A DNA stretch of 64,000 nt from Beijerinckia mobilis. Lineage in GTDB: Bacteria > Pseudomonadota > Alphaproteobacteria > Rhizobiales > Beijerinckiaceae. This document shows, in pieces, positions 16,506 to 26,995 of this stretch (position 1 is the stretch's first letter; every line of letters begins with the position of its first letter). The notes under the pieces were generated by a model. It saw only the letters and a program-made list of their open reading frames with translations, searched no databases and had not been told where the DNA came from. Both the position numbers and the translations under genes were made by a program. The stretch covers positions 62,001 through 126,000 of the forward strand of contig NZ_JQJH01000002.1 in the NCBI RefSeq assembly GCF_000745425.1, given 5' to 3'.

Positions 16506-19340
16506 TCAATAGGTGGCGGGGGCGAAGGCTTTGAGGATCTGGCGACGCACAGTCTGTTGCCGTGCCGGTGACGTAATTTTGTTGCCGTTGAGATCGGTGA
16601 CATAGAACACGTCGACGACACGTTCGCCGAAAGTCACGATATGGGCGGAACCGATATTGAGGAGTGCCTGGGAGAGGATGCGTGTCAGATCGTAGAGAAG
16701 ACCAGTGCGATCGAGACCTGAGACCTCTATGACGGTATGGCGGCCGGACAGGCTGTTGTTGATGGTGACATCGGGTGGCACCTGAAAGGTCTTGCCGCGA
16801 TGGCGCAGCGGGCTCGACTGACTTTTGGCGACGACGATTTCGCGCATCCTGATCTCGCCGGATAATGCACGCTCGATGGCGCTGGCGATGCGGCTTGCCC
16901 TGCGTAATTCATCCTCGTCGAAATCGAAGGCGCGCGACAAAGTGATCGTGTCGAGCGCCACACTGTCGGTGGTCGTGAACACTTGCGCATCGACGATATT
17001 GGCGCCGGAAGCAGCACAGGCGCCGGCAATATAGGACAGAAGGTTGGGGTGGTCGGGGGCAATGACCGTCAGTTCCGTCACGCCGCGCTGAGCATCCGTC
17101 AATGTATGCGTCAGCGGGCCGGACATTTCGGTCTCGGACATGGTGAGAAGCTCTGCGTGCAGGATCTTATGCGCCAGATCGACCTTCAGCCAATAGGCGG
17201 CTGGGAGACGTACGATATAATCTGCGAAATCCTCATCCGTCCAGGAGGACAAAGCGCGGCGAAGCTCCTCCTTGCTCTTCTCGATGCGTCCCTTGCGTTT
17301 CAGGGCCGAATGGCCGCCGGTCAGCACCACCTCGGTTTCCCAAAAGAGGGTGCGCAGCAATTCCCCTTTCCAATTGTTCCAGACGCCGGGGCCGACCGCG
17401 CGAATGTCGCAGATGGTGAGGACGAACAGCATTTTCAGCCGTTCCATCGTCTGCACGGCCTCTGCGAAAGTCTCGATCGTGCGCCGGTCGCTGAGATCGC
17501 GCCTTTGCGCCGTGTCGGACATCAAAAGATGGTTTTCGATGAGCCAAGCGACGGTTTCCGTCTCGGCATCGGACAGGCCGAGACGCGGGCAGAGCTCGCG
17601 CGCCACCTTGATGCCGGCGAGCGAATGGTCTTCCTCCCGGCCCTTGCCGATATCGTGCAGAAACAAAGCGAGATAGAGCGCCCGGCGATTGCTGATCGAG
17701 GCCATGACGTGGCTGGCGAAAGGCAAATCCTCGCGCCGGTGGTTCTCGATATCGGCGAGATGGCCGACAGCGCGCAACAGATGTTCGTCAACAGTATAAT
17801 GATGATACATGTTGAACTGCATCAGCGCGAGAATACGCCCGAACGGCTCGATGAAACGCCCAAGCACTCCGGCTTCGTTCATTTGCCGCAGCACGATTTC
17901 CGGCGTGTTGCGCGACGTGAGGATCTCCATGAACAGGCGGTTCGCCTCGCGATTTTCGCGGACCCGTGAATCGATGCGTTTCAGCGATTTGGTGACCAGC
18001 CGCTTGGCGTCGGGATGAATAGCAAGGCCGTTGCGGTCGGCGAGCCAGAAGATGCGGATGAGATTGATCGGATCCTTCTCGAAGACATCCGGCGCGGAAA
18101 CGGTGACTCTATTGGTCTCGATGGCGAAATCGCCGATGATGGAGGCGTCACGCTGTGGCGGAGCCACCAGTGCCTGGCGGTCGAGCATCGCCTGCGGCTT
18201 GGCCTGGCGCTCCTCAAGCGCGGCGCAGACGATGGCGGTAAGATCGCCGACATCCTTGGCGATCAGGAAATAATGCCGCATGAACCGCTCGACCTGAGCG
18301 AGACCGCCGCGCTCCGAATAGCCGAGCCGGTCGGCGATCATCGGCTGAACATCGAAGCTCAGCCGCTCTTCCGCATGGCCAGTCAGGAAATGGAGGTGGC
18401 AGCGCACCCGCCAGAGAAATTCCTCGCAGCGGTAGAACAGTCGATATTCGTCTTTCGAGAACAGCCCGGCGCCGACCAGTTCCGCCGGCGTGCGGACGCG
18501 GTAGACATATTTGGCGATCCAGTACAGCGTATTGAGATCGCGCAGGCCGCCTTTGCCTTCCTTGACATTGGGCTCGACCAGAAAGCGGGAACGCCCGGCG
18601 CGGGCGATGCGTGCCTCGCGTTCCTCGAGCTTGGCGGAGACGAATTCCGCCGCCGTATTGCGGACGATTTCCATGTCGAAACGGCGGCGCATCGTCTCGA
18701 ACAATTTCTTGTTGCCGAGCAGAAAGCGCGCCTCGAGCAGGGCGGTGCGCACGGTCATGTCGTCGCGCGCCTGCTCCAGGCATTCGGACAGAAGCCGGGT
18801 CGAATAGCCGATCTTCTGCCGCATGTCCCATAAAAGATAAAGAATGCCCTGAACGACGCGCTGATTCCATTCGAGCTCGATCTCGTCGGCATCCGGTAGG
18901 AGGAAAAGGAGATCGATGTCGGAACCGGGCGCGAGTGTCGCACGGCCGTAGCCGCCGACGGCGGCAATGGCCAGCCGTGCCGCCCGCGCATGTGGCGGGC
19001 GGTGGATATAGGTCACGACATAGGCGTGTATGGCATGGATGAGTTCATCTTCTATATGCGCGAGCTGGGTGGCGCAGGCGAGGCCACTACCGCGTGCCTC
19101 AAGCCCGGCGCGGGCCAGCGCCCTGCCATCGGCCAGAGCCTGCCGGAAGAGGGCGACGACCTTTTCTCGGCAAAGTTCACAGTTCACCGCGCACTCATGC
19201 AGCGCTGCGATTTCGTCGCGCAGGCGGGTCCGGTCGAACAAGGCGCGTATTTTCGGCGCGGAACGCCCGCGTTTCTGCTTGGCCGGCGGTGTCGCCGTTT
19301 CCATGGGCTCCAGGACCGGAACCGTCTGGTCATTCATCAT
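16506..19340 (-). CDS. glnD: PII uridylyltransferase / uridylyl-removing enzyme
   Basis: GlnD senses glutamine and adds or removes UMP on PII proteins, setting nitrogen metabolism. The protein of 944 residues shows, in order, the nucleotidyltransferase site VGGYGRATLAPGSDIDLLFL (about residues 125-145), the GlnE-like helical region, an HD hydrolase domain with FLHDIGKGREEDHS (about 560), and two C-terminal ACT domains (LTELTVIAPDHPNLL-like at about 770 and EVSGLDRTGLLYDLTRIL at about 865) that sense glutamine. The start at 19340 lies just after the gshB stop; a longer in-frame start at 19391 would overlap gshB. Length is normal. Confidence 0.96.
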   Translation of the reverse strand: MMNDQTVPVLEPMETATPPAKQKRGRSAPKIRALFDRTRLRDEIAALHECAVNCELCREKVVALFRQALADGRALARAGLEARGSGLACATQLAHIEDELIHAIHAYVVTYIHRPPHARAARLAIAAVGGYGRATLAPGSDIDLLFLLPDADEIELEWNQRVVQGILYLLWDMRQKIGYSTRLLSECLEQARDDMTVRTALLEARFLLGNKKLFETMRRRFDMEIVRNTAAEFVSAKLEEREARIARAGRSRFLVEPNVKEGKGGLRDLNTLYWIAKYVYRVRTPAELVGAGLFSKDEYRLFYRCEEFLWRVRCHLHFLTGHAEERLSFDVQPMIADRLGYSERGGLAQVERFMRHYFLIAKDVGDLTAIVCAALEERQAKPQAMLDRQALVAPPQRDASIIGDFAIETNRVTVSAPDVFEKDPINLIRIFWLADRNGLAIHPDAKRLVTKSLKRIDSRVRENREANRLFMEILTSRNTPEIVLRQMNEAGVLGRFIEPFGRILALMQFNMYHHYTVDEHLLRAVGHLADIENHRREDLPFASHVMASISNRRALYLALFLHDIGKGREEDHSLAGIKVARELCPRLGLSDAETETVAWLIENHLLMSDTAQRRDLSDRRTIETFAEAVQTMERLKMLFVLTICDIRAVGPGVWNNWKGELLRTLFWETEVVLTGGHSALKRKGRIEKSKEELRRALSSWTDEDFADYIVRLPAAYWLKVDLAHKILHAELLTMSETEMSGPLTHTLTDAQRGVTELTVIAPDHPNLLSYIAGACAASGANIVDAQVFTTTDSVALDTITLSRAFDFDEDELRRASRIASAIERALSGEIRMREIVVAKSQSSPLRHRGKTFQVPPDVTINNSLSGRHTVIEVSGLDRTGLLYDLTRILSQALLNIGSAHIVTFGERVVDVFYVTDLNGNKITSPARQQTVRRQILKAFAPATY

Positions 19341-19350
19341 ATGTCGCTCT

Positions 19351-20307
19351 TCATTCCTCGCGGAATCGCGCGCGTTTCGCTTCGACAGCATCCCAGAAGA
19401 GGACGGCGAGATCGGGGCCGCCGACCCGCTTGATGGCGCGGATGCCGGTTGGTGAGGTCACATTGATTTCGGTCAGATTGCCGTCGATGACGTCTATACC
19501 AACGAACAACAAGCCAAGGCGTTTCAATTCGGGACCGATGGTCTCGCAGATTTCCCGCTCGCGCCCGGTGAGATCGGTCGCGGCTGCCGCACCGCCGCGC
19601 ACCATATTGGAGCGGATGTCGTTTTCCGCCGGTACGCGGTTGACGCCCGCCGCCGCAATGCCATCGATGAGGATGATGCGCTTGTCGCCCTCGCTGACCT
19701 TGGGCAGGAAACGCTGCACCACCCAGGGTTCGCGGAACGTATCGGCGAAAAGATCGAACAGCGAGCCGAAATTCGGGTCCTTGACCGCCACCTTGAAGAC
19801 CGAGGCGCCGCCATGGCCGAACAGGGGTTTCATGACGATTTCGCCATGGGCCTGGCGAAAGGCCTCGATCTCTTCCCTGTCGCGGGTGATGAGCGTTTCC
19901 GGCATCAGCTGCGGAAAGCGCAGGACGAAGAGTTTTTCCGGCGCATTGCGCACGCTGGCGGGATCATTGACGACGAGGACATGCGGCGCCAGCATCTCGA
20001 GGAGATGGGTGGAGGTGATATAGGCGAGATCAAAGGGCGGATCCTGGCGCAGAAGCACCACATCCATTGCCGAAAGATCGAGCCGGACCTTTTCGCCGAG
20101 GGTGAAATGATCGCCCTCGATATCCCGCACCTTGATGGGCGCCGCCTTGGCGACGAGAGCGGTGCCGGCGAGAGACAATGTGTCCGGCGTATAATGAAAC
20201 AATTTGTGGCCGCGCCGTTCCGCTTCCAGCATCATGGCGAAGGTCGAATCGCCGGCGATCTTGATCTTTTCGATCGGGTCCATCTGCACGGCGATGTTCA
20301 GGGTCAT
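19351..20307 (-). CDS. gshB: Glutathione synthetase
   Basis: GshB joins gamma-glutamylcysteine and glycine using ATP, the second step of glutathione synthesis. The protein of 318 residues begins [20 protein letters not shown] and has the ATP-grasp elements [17 protein letters not shown] and [21 protein letters not shown]. The start is one base after the lepA stop, so the lepA-gshB-glnD genes are probably read together. A longer in-frame start at 20439 lies entirely within lepA and is unlikely. Confidence 0.96.
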   Translation of the reverse strand: MTLNIAVQMDPIEKIKIAGDSTFAMMLEAERRGHKLFHYTPDTLSLAGTALVAKAAPIKVRDIEGDHFTLGEKVRLDLSAMDVVLLRQDPPFDLAYITSTHLLEMLAPHVLVVNDPASVRNAPEKLFVLRFPQLMPETLITRDREEIEAFRQAHGEIVMKPLFGHGGASVFKVAVKDPNFGSLFDLFADTFREPWVVQRFLPKVSEGDKRIILIDGIAAAGVNRVPAENDIRSNMVRGGAAAATDLTGREREICETIGPELKRLGLLFVGIDVIDGNLTEINVTSPTGIRAIKRVGGPDLAVLFWDAVEAKRARFREE

Positions 20308-20308
20308 T

Positions 20309-22111
20309 TCAGCTATCCATCTTGAGGGCGGCGATGAAGGCTTCCTGCGGGATTTCGACCTTGCCGAATTGCCGCATCTTTTTCTTACCGGCTTTCTGTT
20401 TCTCCAGAAGCTTGCGCTTGCGGGTGGCGTCGCCGCCATAGCATTTGGCGGTCACATCCTTGCGCAGCGCGCGCACCGTCTCGCGGGCGATGATCTTGCC
20501 GCCGATCGCCGCCTGGATCGGGATCTGGAACATATGCGGCGGGATCAGTTCTTTCAATTTCTCGACCATGGCGCGCCCGCGCATGTCGGCGCGGTCGCGG
20601 TGCACTAGCATCGAGAGCGCATCGACCGGCTCGGCATTGACCAGGATCTGCATCTTGACGAGATCGCCGGCGCGATAATCGGTGATGTTGTAATCGAAGC
20701 TCGCATAACCTTTGGAGATCGATTTCAACCGGTCGTAGAAATCGAACACCACTTCATTGAGTGGCAGATCATAGGTCGCCATGGCGCGCTTGCCGACATA
20801 GGAGAGATCGACCTGCAGGCCGCGCCGCTCCTGGCAGAGTTTCAGGACCGCGCCGAGATAATCATCCGGGGTGAGGATGGTGGCGCGAATCCACGGCTCC
20901 TCGATCGCCTCGATTAGGGTCGGATCGGGCATATCGGCGGGATTGTGCAGCTCGATCGTCTCGCCGCTGCGCAACACGATGCGGTAGACCACGGAGGGCG
21001 CGGTGGCGATGAGATCGAGATTGAACTCGCGCTCCAGCCGCTCCTGGATAATTTCGAGATGCAGCAGGCCAAGAAAGCCGCAGCGGAAGCCGAAGCCGAG
21101 CGCGGCGGAACTTTCCATCTCATAGGAAAAGCTCGCATCATTCAGCCGCAACTTGCCCATGGCGGCGCGCAGGTCGTCGAAATCGGCGGCATCGACCGGA
21201 AACAGGCCGCAAAAAACCACCGGCTGGGCCGGCTTGAAGCCCGGCAGGGCCTCGGTGCAGGGGCGCTTCTCATCGGTGATCGTATCGCCGACGCGCGTAT
21301 CGGCCACCTGCTTGATCTGCGCGGTGATGAAACCCACCTCGCCGGGGCCGAGCTCGGCGACATCCTGCATTTTGGGGCGGAACACACCGATGCGGTCGAC
21401 CTCGTAATGCGCGCCGGCGCCCAGCATCTGAATTTTCTGATGCTTCTTCAAGGTGCCGTCGATGATGCGCACCAGCACCACCACGCCGAGATAGGCATCA
21501 TACCAGGAATCGACGAGCAGCGCCTTGAGCGGCGCTTCGCGGTCGCCTTTCGGCGGCGGCAGGCGGGTGACGATGGCTTCGAGTACTTCCTCGATGCCGA
21601 GCCCGGTCTTGGCCGAAATGAGGACGGCGTTCGAGGCATCGAGGCCGATCACATCCTCGATCTGCTGTTTGATGCGGTCGGGCTCGGCGGCAGGCAGGTC
21701 GATCTTGTTGAGAACGGGGACGATTTCGTGGCCGGCATCGAGCGCATGATAGACATTGGCGAGCGTCTGCGCCTCGACGCCCTGGCTGGCATCGACCACG
21801 AGGAGCGAGCCTTCGCAGGCGGCGAGAGAGCGCGAGACTTCATAGGCGAAGTCGACATGGCCGGGCGTGTCCATGAGGTTCAGGACGTAGAGCTTGCCGT
21901 CGCTGGCGCGATATTCGAGCCGCACGGTCTGCGCCTTGATGGTAATGCCGCGCTCGCGCTCGATATCCATGGAATCGAGCACCTGCTCCACCATTTCGCG
22001 TTCGGCCAGAGTGCCCGTCTGCTGGATCAGGCGGTCGGCGAGGGTCGATTTGCCATGGTCGATATGGGCGACGATGGAGAAATTGCGGATGGAGTCGATC
22101 GGCGTGCTCAT
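20309..22111 (-). CDS. lepA: Elongation factor 4 (ribosome back-translocase)
   Basis: LepA is a ribosome-associated GTPase related to EF-G. The protein of 600 residues has the P-loop AHIDHGKST (about residues 15-23), the switch [10 protein letters not shown], the NKID motif, and the LepA-specific C-terminal domain ending in lysine-rich [15 protein letters not shown]. Length is exactly usual. No clear Shine-Dalgarno sequence precedes the ATG. It is followed by gshB with a one-base gap. Confidence 0.97.
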   Translation of the reverse strand: MSTPIDSIRNFSIVAHIDHGKSTLADRLIQQTGTLAEREMVEQVLDSMDIERERGITIKAQTVRLEYRASDGKLYVLNLMDTPGHVDFAYEVSRSLAACEGSLLVVDASQGVEAQTLANVYHALDAGHEIVPVLNKIDLPAAEPDRIKQQIEDVIGLDASNAVLISAKTGLGIEEVLEAIVTRLPPPKGDREAPLKALLVDSWYDAYLGVVVLVRIIDGTLKKHQKIQMLGAGAHYEVDRIGVFRPKMQDVAELGPGEVGFITAQIKQVADTRVGDTITDEKRPCTEALPGFKPAQPVVFCGLFPVDAADFDDLRAAMGKLRLNDASFSYEMESSAALGFGFRCGFLGLLHLEIIQERLEREFNLDLIATAPSVVYRIVLRSGETIELHNPADMPDPTLIEAIEEPWIRATILTPDDYLGAVLKLCQERRGLQVDLSYVGKRAMATYDLPLNEVVFDFYDRLKSISKGYASFDYNITDYRAGDLVKMQILVNAEPVDALSMLVHRDRADMRGRAMVEKLKELIPPHMFQIPIQAAIGGKIIARETVRALRKDVTAKCYGGDATRKRKLLEKQKAGKKKMRQFGKVEIPQEAFIAALKMDS

Positions 22112-22177
22112 GCGGCTTGAGATAGCAGCAGGAGGGGCGGAAGGGAAGGAGTCTGCGACGCGATTGCGGGTGGCAGC

Positions 22178-23158
22178 TTATCGTCCCCGTGGATGCGCCG
22201 CGCGATAGGCGTCGAGCAGCCGTGCCTGATCGACCGCCGTATAAAGCTGCGTCGTCGAGAGCGATGCGTGACCGAGCAATTCCTGGATCGCGCGGAGATC
22301 GCCGCCGCGTCCGAGCAGGTGGGTGGCGAAGGAATGGCGCAAAGCATGGGGCGTGGCGCTCGCCGGCAGGCCGAGCGCACCGCGCATTCGTTCGACGACG
22401 AGCTGGATGATGCGCGGCGACAGCGGGCCCCCCTTGGCGCCGAGAAACAGTGGTCCTTCCTGCGGCAGCGGATAGGGGCAGAGCGCGAGATAGCTTTCGA
22501 CGCCACGCCGGACCGGCTTGATGATCGGCACCATGCGCGTCTTGCGGCCTTTGCCGGTGATGGTCAGACTGTCGGTCGTACCGGTCGGGGCCTCGCGCCG
22601 CGTCAACGACAAAGCCTCGGAAATGCGCAGGCCGGCGCCATAGAGCAGGCCGAGTACTGCGGCATCGCGCGCCAGAATCCAGGCGGGCTGCTCGGTTTCG
22701 GGGCGGTTTTCCGCATCGACCAGAGCGCAGGCGGCCTGCGGATTGAGCGGTTTCGGCAGGCTGCGGGCGAGTGTCGGTGTGCGCACCGCGCTGAAGATCT
22801 GCGCCTTGATCTTTCCTTCACCCATGCCCTCACGTTCGAGGAACCGGACAAAGGAGCGCAGCCCCGCAAGCTGGCGAGCGAGCGAGCGGCTGCCGGTGCC
22901 CTTGTTGCGGCGGGAAGTGAGAAAGGCGCGCAGATCGGCAGGCGTCAGCGCCGCATAAGTGGCAAAATCGGGCGGGCCGCCGAAATGATCAGCGAGAAAA
23001 GCCAGAAACTGCCGCAGATCGCGCGCATAAGCCTCGCACGTGAGCGCCGAGACACGGCGTTCGCCGGAAAGATGCAGGAGCCAGACTTGAGCCGCCGCCG
23101 CGAGATCGGCTCGGGCGGGGGCGAAAACGAGCGAGGGTTCGGGCGCGGATTGGGTCAT
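22178..23158 (-). CDS. xerC: Site-specific tyrosine recombinase XerC
   Basis: XerC, with XerD, resolves chromosome dimers at dif. The protein of 326 residues has an N-terminal SAM-like core-binding domain and a C-terminal catalytic domain with all the expected residues: Arg178 (GAGLRISEAL), Lys203 (GKGRKTRMVP), His271 and Arg274 (PHALRHSFATHLL), His297 (LLGHASLSTTQ) and the nucleophile Tyr306. The start at 23158 has AGCAGG upstream; a start 12 codons earlier is possible. It is a housekeeping gene, not part of a mobile element: no integrase-like neighbours or attachment sites are seen. No dif site was recognised. Confidence 0.9.
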   Translation of the reverse strand: MTQSAPEPSLVFAPARADLAAAAQVWLLHLSGERRVSALTCEAYARDLRQFLAFLADHFGGPPDFATYAALTPADLRAFLTSRRNKGTGSRSLARQLAGLRSFVRFLEREGMGEGKIKAQIFSAVRTPTLARSLPKPLNPQAACALVDAENRPETEQPAWILARDAAVLGLLYGAGLRISEALSLTRREAPTGTTDSLTITGKGRKTRMVPIIKPVRRGVESYLALCPYPLPQEGPLFLGAKGGPLSPRIIQLVVERMRGALGLPASATPHALRHSFATHLLGRGGDLRAIQELLGHASLSTTQLYTAVDQARLLDAYRAAHPRGR

Positions 23159-23266
23159 GCGGCGAGCCTGCTCTGGCAATCGTGAATTTTCCACTTAAAT
23201 ATTATCGATGACTCTTCTCCCTCCCCGCCCGACCTCCGCATGGTTCCGGCGCTGCGCTGGTACGCT

Positions 23267-23644
23267 TCAATCCTCCGGCATGTCGGGAAGGAGAGGCGGC
23301 ACGTAATCCGGGCTGTTTTCCTTGGCCTCGGCGGCGATGGCCTTGATCTCGGCCACTGCTTCCTCGAAAAAGCGGAGCATTTGCGCGCGCACTTCGCTTT
23401 CGCCTTCCGACCGGCCGCCAGCGGCGAAATCACGGACGAGCATTTTGACGATCTCATCCTCGCCATCCTCGTCGAGATCGCAGGCGATGACCTCGACGAT
23501 ATAATCCTCGCTTTCCACCTCGGACTTGCCGAGCAGTTCGGCAGCCCAGGCGCCGAGCCATTTGTTGCGGCGGACATTGGCCTTGAACTTCAGCTCTTCG
23601 TCATGCTTGAGCTTGGCTTCGAATTCCGCGTCGAAATCTGTCAT
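23267..23644 (-). CDS. DUF1476 protein, probable F1F0-ATPase inhibitor zeta subunit
   Basis: The protein of 125 residues carries the DUF1476 core (DEELKFKANVRRNKWLGAWAAELLGK), which in Paracoccus is the zeta subunit that blocks ATP hydrolysis by the F1F0-ATP synthase through its N-terminus. Here the N-terminal segment is somewhat shorter and lacks the usual DDREKAFE stretch, so inhibitory strength cannot be assumed. The C-terminus is acidic and proline-rich. Being divergent from purC is common in rhizobia. Confidence 0.82.
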   Translation of the reverse strand: MTDFDAEFEAKLKHDEELKFKANVRRNKWLGAWAAELLGKSEVESEDYIVEVIACDLDEDGEDEIVKMLVRDFAAGGRSEGESEVRAQMLRFFEEAVAEIKAIAAEAKENSPDYVPPLLPDMPED

Positions 23645-24153
23645 GAAAAACCCATATCCAGCCTGTTAATTCTTTCGTGCCCACTTTAACCGGATTTAGA
23701 CGAGAGCACGAGAAACTAAGCTTCCAGAATGAGAACTGGCAACCGGGCGGGCGCCTGAACCGTCGGGATGCAAGCGCCGCGCAAGCATCGGGTGGCAGGA
23801 TAGGGGCCTATTTCTTCCTGTATTCCTGAACCATTCTCTGCTAGGGGAAGAAAGCGTCGGTATGCGCGCACTCGAAAAACCGTCTGGACCAGGAAGGAGA
23901 GTCACTCCCGCAGCCTGAGGATTGGCTGCCAGGCTTGGCCGCCGGCACGGATGACGGTTTGGCGTTTTGCGCGTCCGGGTTGTTTCCCGAAGCGGAAAAA
24001 GCTAGGACCGTCGCATCGTGGCGACAGAAGCAAAGCCTTTGCCGCTCCCGAACGGTCCTGCGGTGCGATGCAGCAGGCCGAATTCGCCGGGGGCACTGGA
24101 TCTCAAAGGAGCCACGGTCACCCATGGATCATCTCAAGCCACGGTTAATCCCA
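23645..24153. other. Divergent spacer DUF1476 / purC
   Basis: About 500 bases hold the promoters of both flanking genes. No reliable gene or mosaic repeat was seen. The purC frame is open through part of it, without family similarity. Confidence 0.4.
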
Positions 24154-24918
24154 ATGAATCGCCGCCGGCGCATTTATGAAGGCAAGGCCAAGGTCCTCTA
24201 TGAAGGACCCGAACCCGGTACGCTCATCCAGCATTTCAAGGACGACGCAACCGCGTTCAATGCCAAGAAACATGAGGTGATCGACGGAAAAGGGGTGTTG
24301 AACAACCGGATCTCCGAGTTCATCTTCCAGAACCTCAACGATATCGGCGTCCCCACCCATTTCATCCGCCGCCTCAACATGCGCGAGCAATTGATCCGCG
24401 AAGTCGAGATCGTGCCGCTTGAGGTCGTCGTGCGCAATGTCGCCGCCGGTTCCCTCTCGACCCGTCTCGGCATCGAGGAAGGCACCCAGCTGCCGCGCTC
24501 GATCATCGAATTCTATTACAAGAATGACGAGCTGAACGATCCGATGGTTTCTGAGGAACACGTCACGGCCTTCGGCTGGGCGAGCCCCCAGGAAATCGAC
24601 GACATCATGGCGCTCGCCATCCGCGTCAATGATTTCCTCACTGGCCTGTTCCTCGGCGTCGGCATCCGCCTCGTCGATTTCAAGATGGAATGTGGCCGCT
24701 TGTGGGAAGGCGACATGATGCGGATCGTCGTCGCCGACGAGATTTCCCCGGACTCCTGCCGTCTTTGGGATATCAAATCCAACGACAAACTGGACAAGGA
24801 CCGTTTCCGCCGTGATCTCGGTGGCCTCGTCGAGGCCTATACGGAAGTCGCGCGCCGGCTCGGAATCCTGCCGGAGAGCGAGCAGCCCCGCGCGAGCGGA
24901 CCCAAGCTCGTTCAGTAA
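24154..24918 (+). CDS. purC: SAICAR synthetase
   Basis: PurC joins CAIR with aspartate using ATP in step 8 of purine synthesis (alphaproteobacterial count). The protein of 254 residues begins [20 protein letters not shown], the normal rhizobial start, and has the signatures [13 protein letters not shown] and [11 protein letters not shown], and [13 protein letters not shown]. An ATG ten codons earlier (24124) has AAAGGAG about 12 bases upstream and could be used instead. It heads the purC-purS-purQ-purL series. Confidence 0.94.
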   Translation: MNRRRRIYEGKAKVLYEGPEPGTLIQHFKDDATAFNAKKHEVIDGKGVLNNRISEFIFQNLNDIGVPTHFIRRLNMREQLIREVEIVPLEVVVRNVAAGSLSTRLGIEEGTQLPRSIIEFYYKNDELNDPMVSEEHVTAFGWASPQEIDDIMALAIRVNDFLTGLFLGVGIRLVDFKMECGRLWEGDMMRIVVADEISPDSCRLWDIKSNDKLDKDRFRRDLGGLVEAYTEVARRLGILPESEQPRASGPKLVQ

Positions 24919-24928
24919 ATTGTCCTGC

Positions 24929-24991
24929 TGCCGGGTAATAACTCCCGGCAAGCTTGGTTTCGGGCGGAGAGCATGCTCTCCGCCCTGTTTT
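24929..24991 (+). terminator. Two hairpins in the purC-purS spacer
   Basis: A first stem TGCCGGG/CCCGGCA (24929-24950) is followed by a perfect 24-bp palindrome GGGCGGAGAGC/GCTCTCCGCCC (24962-24985) and then TGTTTTCT. Together they look like a weak terminator or attenuator between purC and purS. Confidence 0.65.
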
Positions 24992-25021
24992 CTCTGGAAA
25001 CCGCCGTCTCTGGAAAGTGCC

Positions 25022-25270
25022 ATGAAAGCCCGCGTCACCGTCACTTTGCGCAAAGGCATTCTCGATCCGCAGGGTAAGGCCATCGAGGGCGCGCTGCTCG
25101 CGCAGGGGCTGCACGGCATCGAAAGCGTGCGGCAAGGCAAGATTTTCGACATTGAATTGTCCGAAACGCTGGTCGGCGCCGCTGAGGAATTGCTGGAGGA
25201 GGCCTGCCGCAAACTCCTCGCCAATCAGGTGGTCGAGGATTTCCGCATCGAGATCCTGACCGATCGCTGA
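25022..25270 (+). CDS. purS: FGAM synthase small subunit
   Basis: PurS (82 residues) is the small structural subunit of the three-part phosphoribosylformylglycinamidine synthase PurSQL. It has the family pattern MKARVTVTLRKGILDPQGKA, then HGIESVRQGKIFDIEL, and C-terminal VVEDFRIE. An upstream in-frame extension of 70 codons lies within purC's end and spacer and is not coding. Its partners purQ and purL follow, but both are separated from it by unusual insertions. Confidence 0.95.
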   Translation: MKARVTVTLRKGILDPQGKAIEGALLAQGLHGIESVRQGKIFDIELSETLVGAAEELLEEACRKLLANQVVEDFRIEILTDR

Positions 25271-25305
25271 GCGATCCGGGTTTTTCCAGCCTGCTGCTTG
25301 AAAAT

Positions 25306-25363
25306 GAGGCTTTTTCGAAAGGGGAAATCGCGCGGTGATTCCCTTTGAACCGAAAAGGCTCTA
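25306..25363 (+). repeat. Mosaic repeat, decayed copy (long palindrome only)
   Basis: GAGGCTTTTTCGAAAGGGGA ... CGAAAAGGCTCTA keeps the layout of the long palindrome, with GAAATCGCGCGGTGATTC at its centre, but differs at many bases. It lies between purS and purQ. Confidence 0.6.
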
Positions 25364-25466
25364 AGGAAGCGGGAGCATCTTATTTCCTGGCAGCAGCGAT
25401 TTGCTTTGAAACAAGCAGATCAATCGTGGTTTCGGCCGCGCGAGTCTGCCGTTGAACGGATTGTCG

Positions 25467-26156
25467 ATGAACGCTGCCGTTATTCTTTTTCCCGGTTCGA
25501 ATCGCGAGAAGGACGTCTGCCGCGCGCTGGAACATGCCAGCGGCAAGGCGCCCCGGCTCATCTGGCACGGCGAGGACACACTGCCGCCGGGCACCGATCT
25601 CGTCGTCCTGCCGGGAGGATTCTCCTATGGCGATTATTTGCGCTGCGGCGCCATGGCGGCGCATTCACCGATCATGCGGGCGGTGGCCGAGCATGCGGCG
25701 CGTGGCGGCCTTGTGCTCGGCATCTGCAACGGTTTCCAGATTCTCGTCGAGAGCGGTCTCCTGCCCGGCATTTTGATGCGCAATGCCGATCTGCGCTTCA
25801 TCTGCCGCATGCAACATCTCTCCGTCGAACGTGCCGATACGCCCTTTACCGCTCAATATAAAGCGGGGCAGGTCATCAAGGTGGCCATTGCCCATGGCGA
25901 AGGCAATTATGTCACGGATGACCATACGCTGGCGCGGCTCGAAGGCGACGGCCGTATCGCCTTCCGCTATTGCGACGCACGCGGGCAAATCGGCGGAGCG
26001 GCCAATCCGAACGGCTCGCTGAACGATATTGCCGGCATCTATTCGGATAAATTCAACGTGCTCGGTCTGATGCCGCATCCGGAAAATCTCATCGAGCCGA
26101 TCATCGGCGGTACGGACGGCCTGCCTCTGTTCCAGAGTCTTTCTCAGTATGGATAA
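25467..26156 (+). CDS. purQ: FGAM synthase glutaminase subunit
   Basis: PurQ is the class I glutamine amidotransferase subunit supplying ammonia to PurL. The protein of 229 residues has the nucleophile Cys87 in [13 protein letters not shown], the oxyanion segment [15 protein letters not shown], and the histidine of MPHPEN near the end. The start at 25467 ([14 protein letters not shown]) is standard; a TTG five codons upstream is in frame. The gene is followed by an AT-rich gene on the other strand instead of purL. Confidence 0.95.
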   Translation: MNAAVILFPGSNREKDVCRALEHASGKAPRLIWHGEDTLPPGTDLVVLPGGFSYGDYLRCGAMAAHSPIMRAVAEHAARGGLVLGICNGFQILVESGLLPGILMRNADLRFICRMQHLSVERADTPFTAQYKAGQVIKVAIAHGEGNYVTDDHTLARLEGDGRIAFRYCDARGQIGGAANPNGSLNDIAGIYSDKFNVLGLMPHPENLIEPIIGGTDGLPLFQSLSQYG

Positions 26157-26188
26157 ATTTTAGAGCAAACAAAAGATTAATTTAATAG

Positions 26189-26995
26189 TCAAAGGCGCAC
26201 GCCTACTTCACACTTATTTTTGTAATTTTGAACGCCATGGTTCAATAGGTTTGCTAATTGTGTTGTTGCATTGTTATCAGTGCTATTAACCATTAGGCGG
26301 TAAATGACATTTTCGACATCAAACCAATATCCATCAAAGCGCGCAATATCGTGACCCCTCGCATATTCGAACTTCAGTATAAATAGCATCGTAGAGCTAA
26401 TTTCTTCGCTGCCGAAGTAGTGCTTAATCTCTTCTTTAAGCTGCATAGTTGCAAAAAAAAGAACATATAATTTGTAAAATGGAGCAGTTTCGCGATTTAT
26501 ATGAACGATACTTGTCTGCATATTACAGTCGGTGAAAAGGTCGCTTTCTCTTATCTGTAAAGTTGCTGTTAGTTTGTTATTTAGGTCCATGGTGAATATA
26601 ATGTTGTGTGTGACAAATTCTTGCGTCCATGTGCCATCAGAGTTATGTTTCCACGTTTTAGCTTTTAGTTCTCTGACACCTAAGAGTTTAAGTCTAATTG
26701 GGTGGAGAAAATCTTCACCCTGGACCCTAATAGAAACATAAATTATGATAGTGATTGCACAAAACGACAATACGAGAAATGCTGCTAGAGCGCCATTGGC
26801 CCAAAATGATCCGGCACTATAGCTGTGAGTGATCCAATGCCCGCCGTCGATGCTTAGTAAGCCTAACATAAATCCAACTAAGGATGTTAAAATAAACGAA
26901 AATAACAAACCAAAAATTATAGAAACGATAATTTTATATTTTAAAAATTCGATAAGTTTTTCCAGTAGTGGTTTTATAAATCCCTCAAAAGGCAT
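26189..26995 (-). CDS. AT-rich membrane protein of unknown function inserted in the pur operon
   Basis: The protein of 268 residues is not recognised. It has two strongly hydrophobic helices near the N-terminus (about residues 23-48, IIVSIIFGLLFSFILTSLVG, and 68-90, ALAAFLVLSFCAITIIIYVS), then a soluble part of about 175 residues with regular strand-like segments. GGGAG lies nine bases before the ATG, so it looks expressed. Its base composition (visibly AT-rich, roughly 35-40% GC against about 60% around it), its codons (AAT, TTT, ATA, TTA) and its opposite strand indicate recent gain. It sits alone between purQ and purL, with AT-rich flanks out to about 27180. No integrase, terminal repeats or partner gene is seen. 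Confidence 0.75.
   Translation of the reverse strand: MPFEGFIKPLLEKLIEFLKYKIIVSIIFGLLFSFILTSLVGFMLGLLSIDGGHWITHSYSAGSFWANGALAAFLVLSFCAITIIIYVSIRVQGEDFLHPIRLKLLGVRELKAKTWKHNSDGTWTQEFVTHNIIFTMDLNNKLTATLQIRESDLFTDCNMQTSIVHINRETAPFYKLYVLFFATMQLKEEIKHYFGSEEISSTMLFILKFEYARGHDIARFDGYWFDVENVIYRLMVNSTDNNATTQLANLLNHGVQNYKNKCEVGVRL

Noticed and set aside
16983-18833. Long plus-strand frames opposite glnD
   Set aside because: glnD shows all catalytic and ACT motifs in the other strand, so these are shadows.
22178-23158. The tyrosine recombinase as a sign of an integrated element
   Set aside because: Its sequence and its neighbours (lepA, gshB, glnD) fit housekeeping XerC; no attachment sites or phage genes are near.
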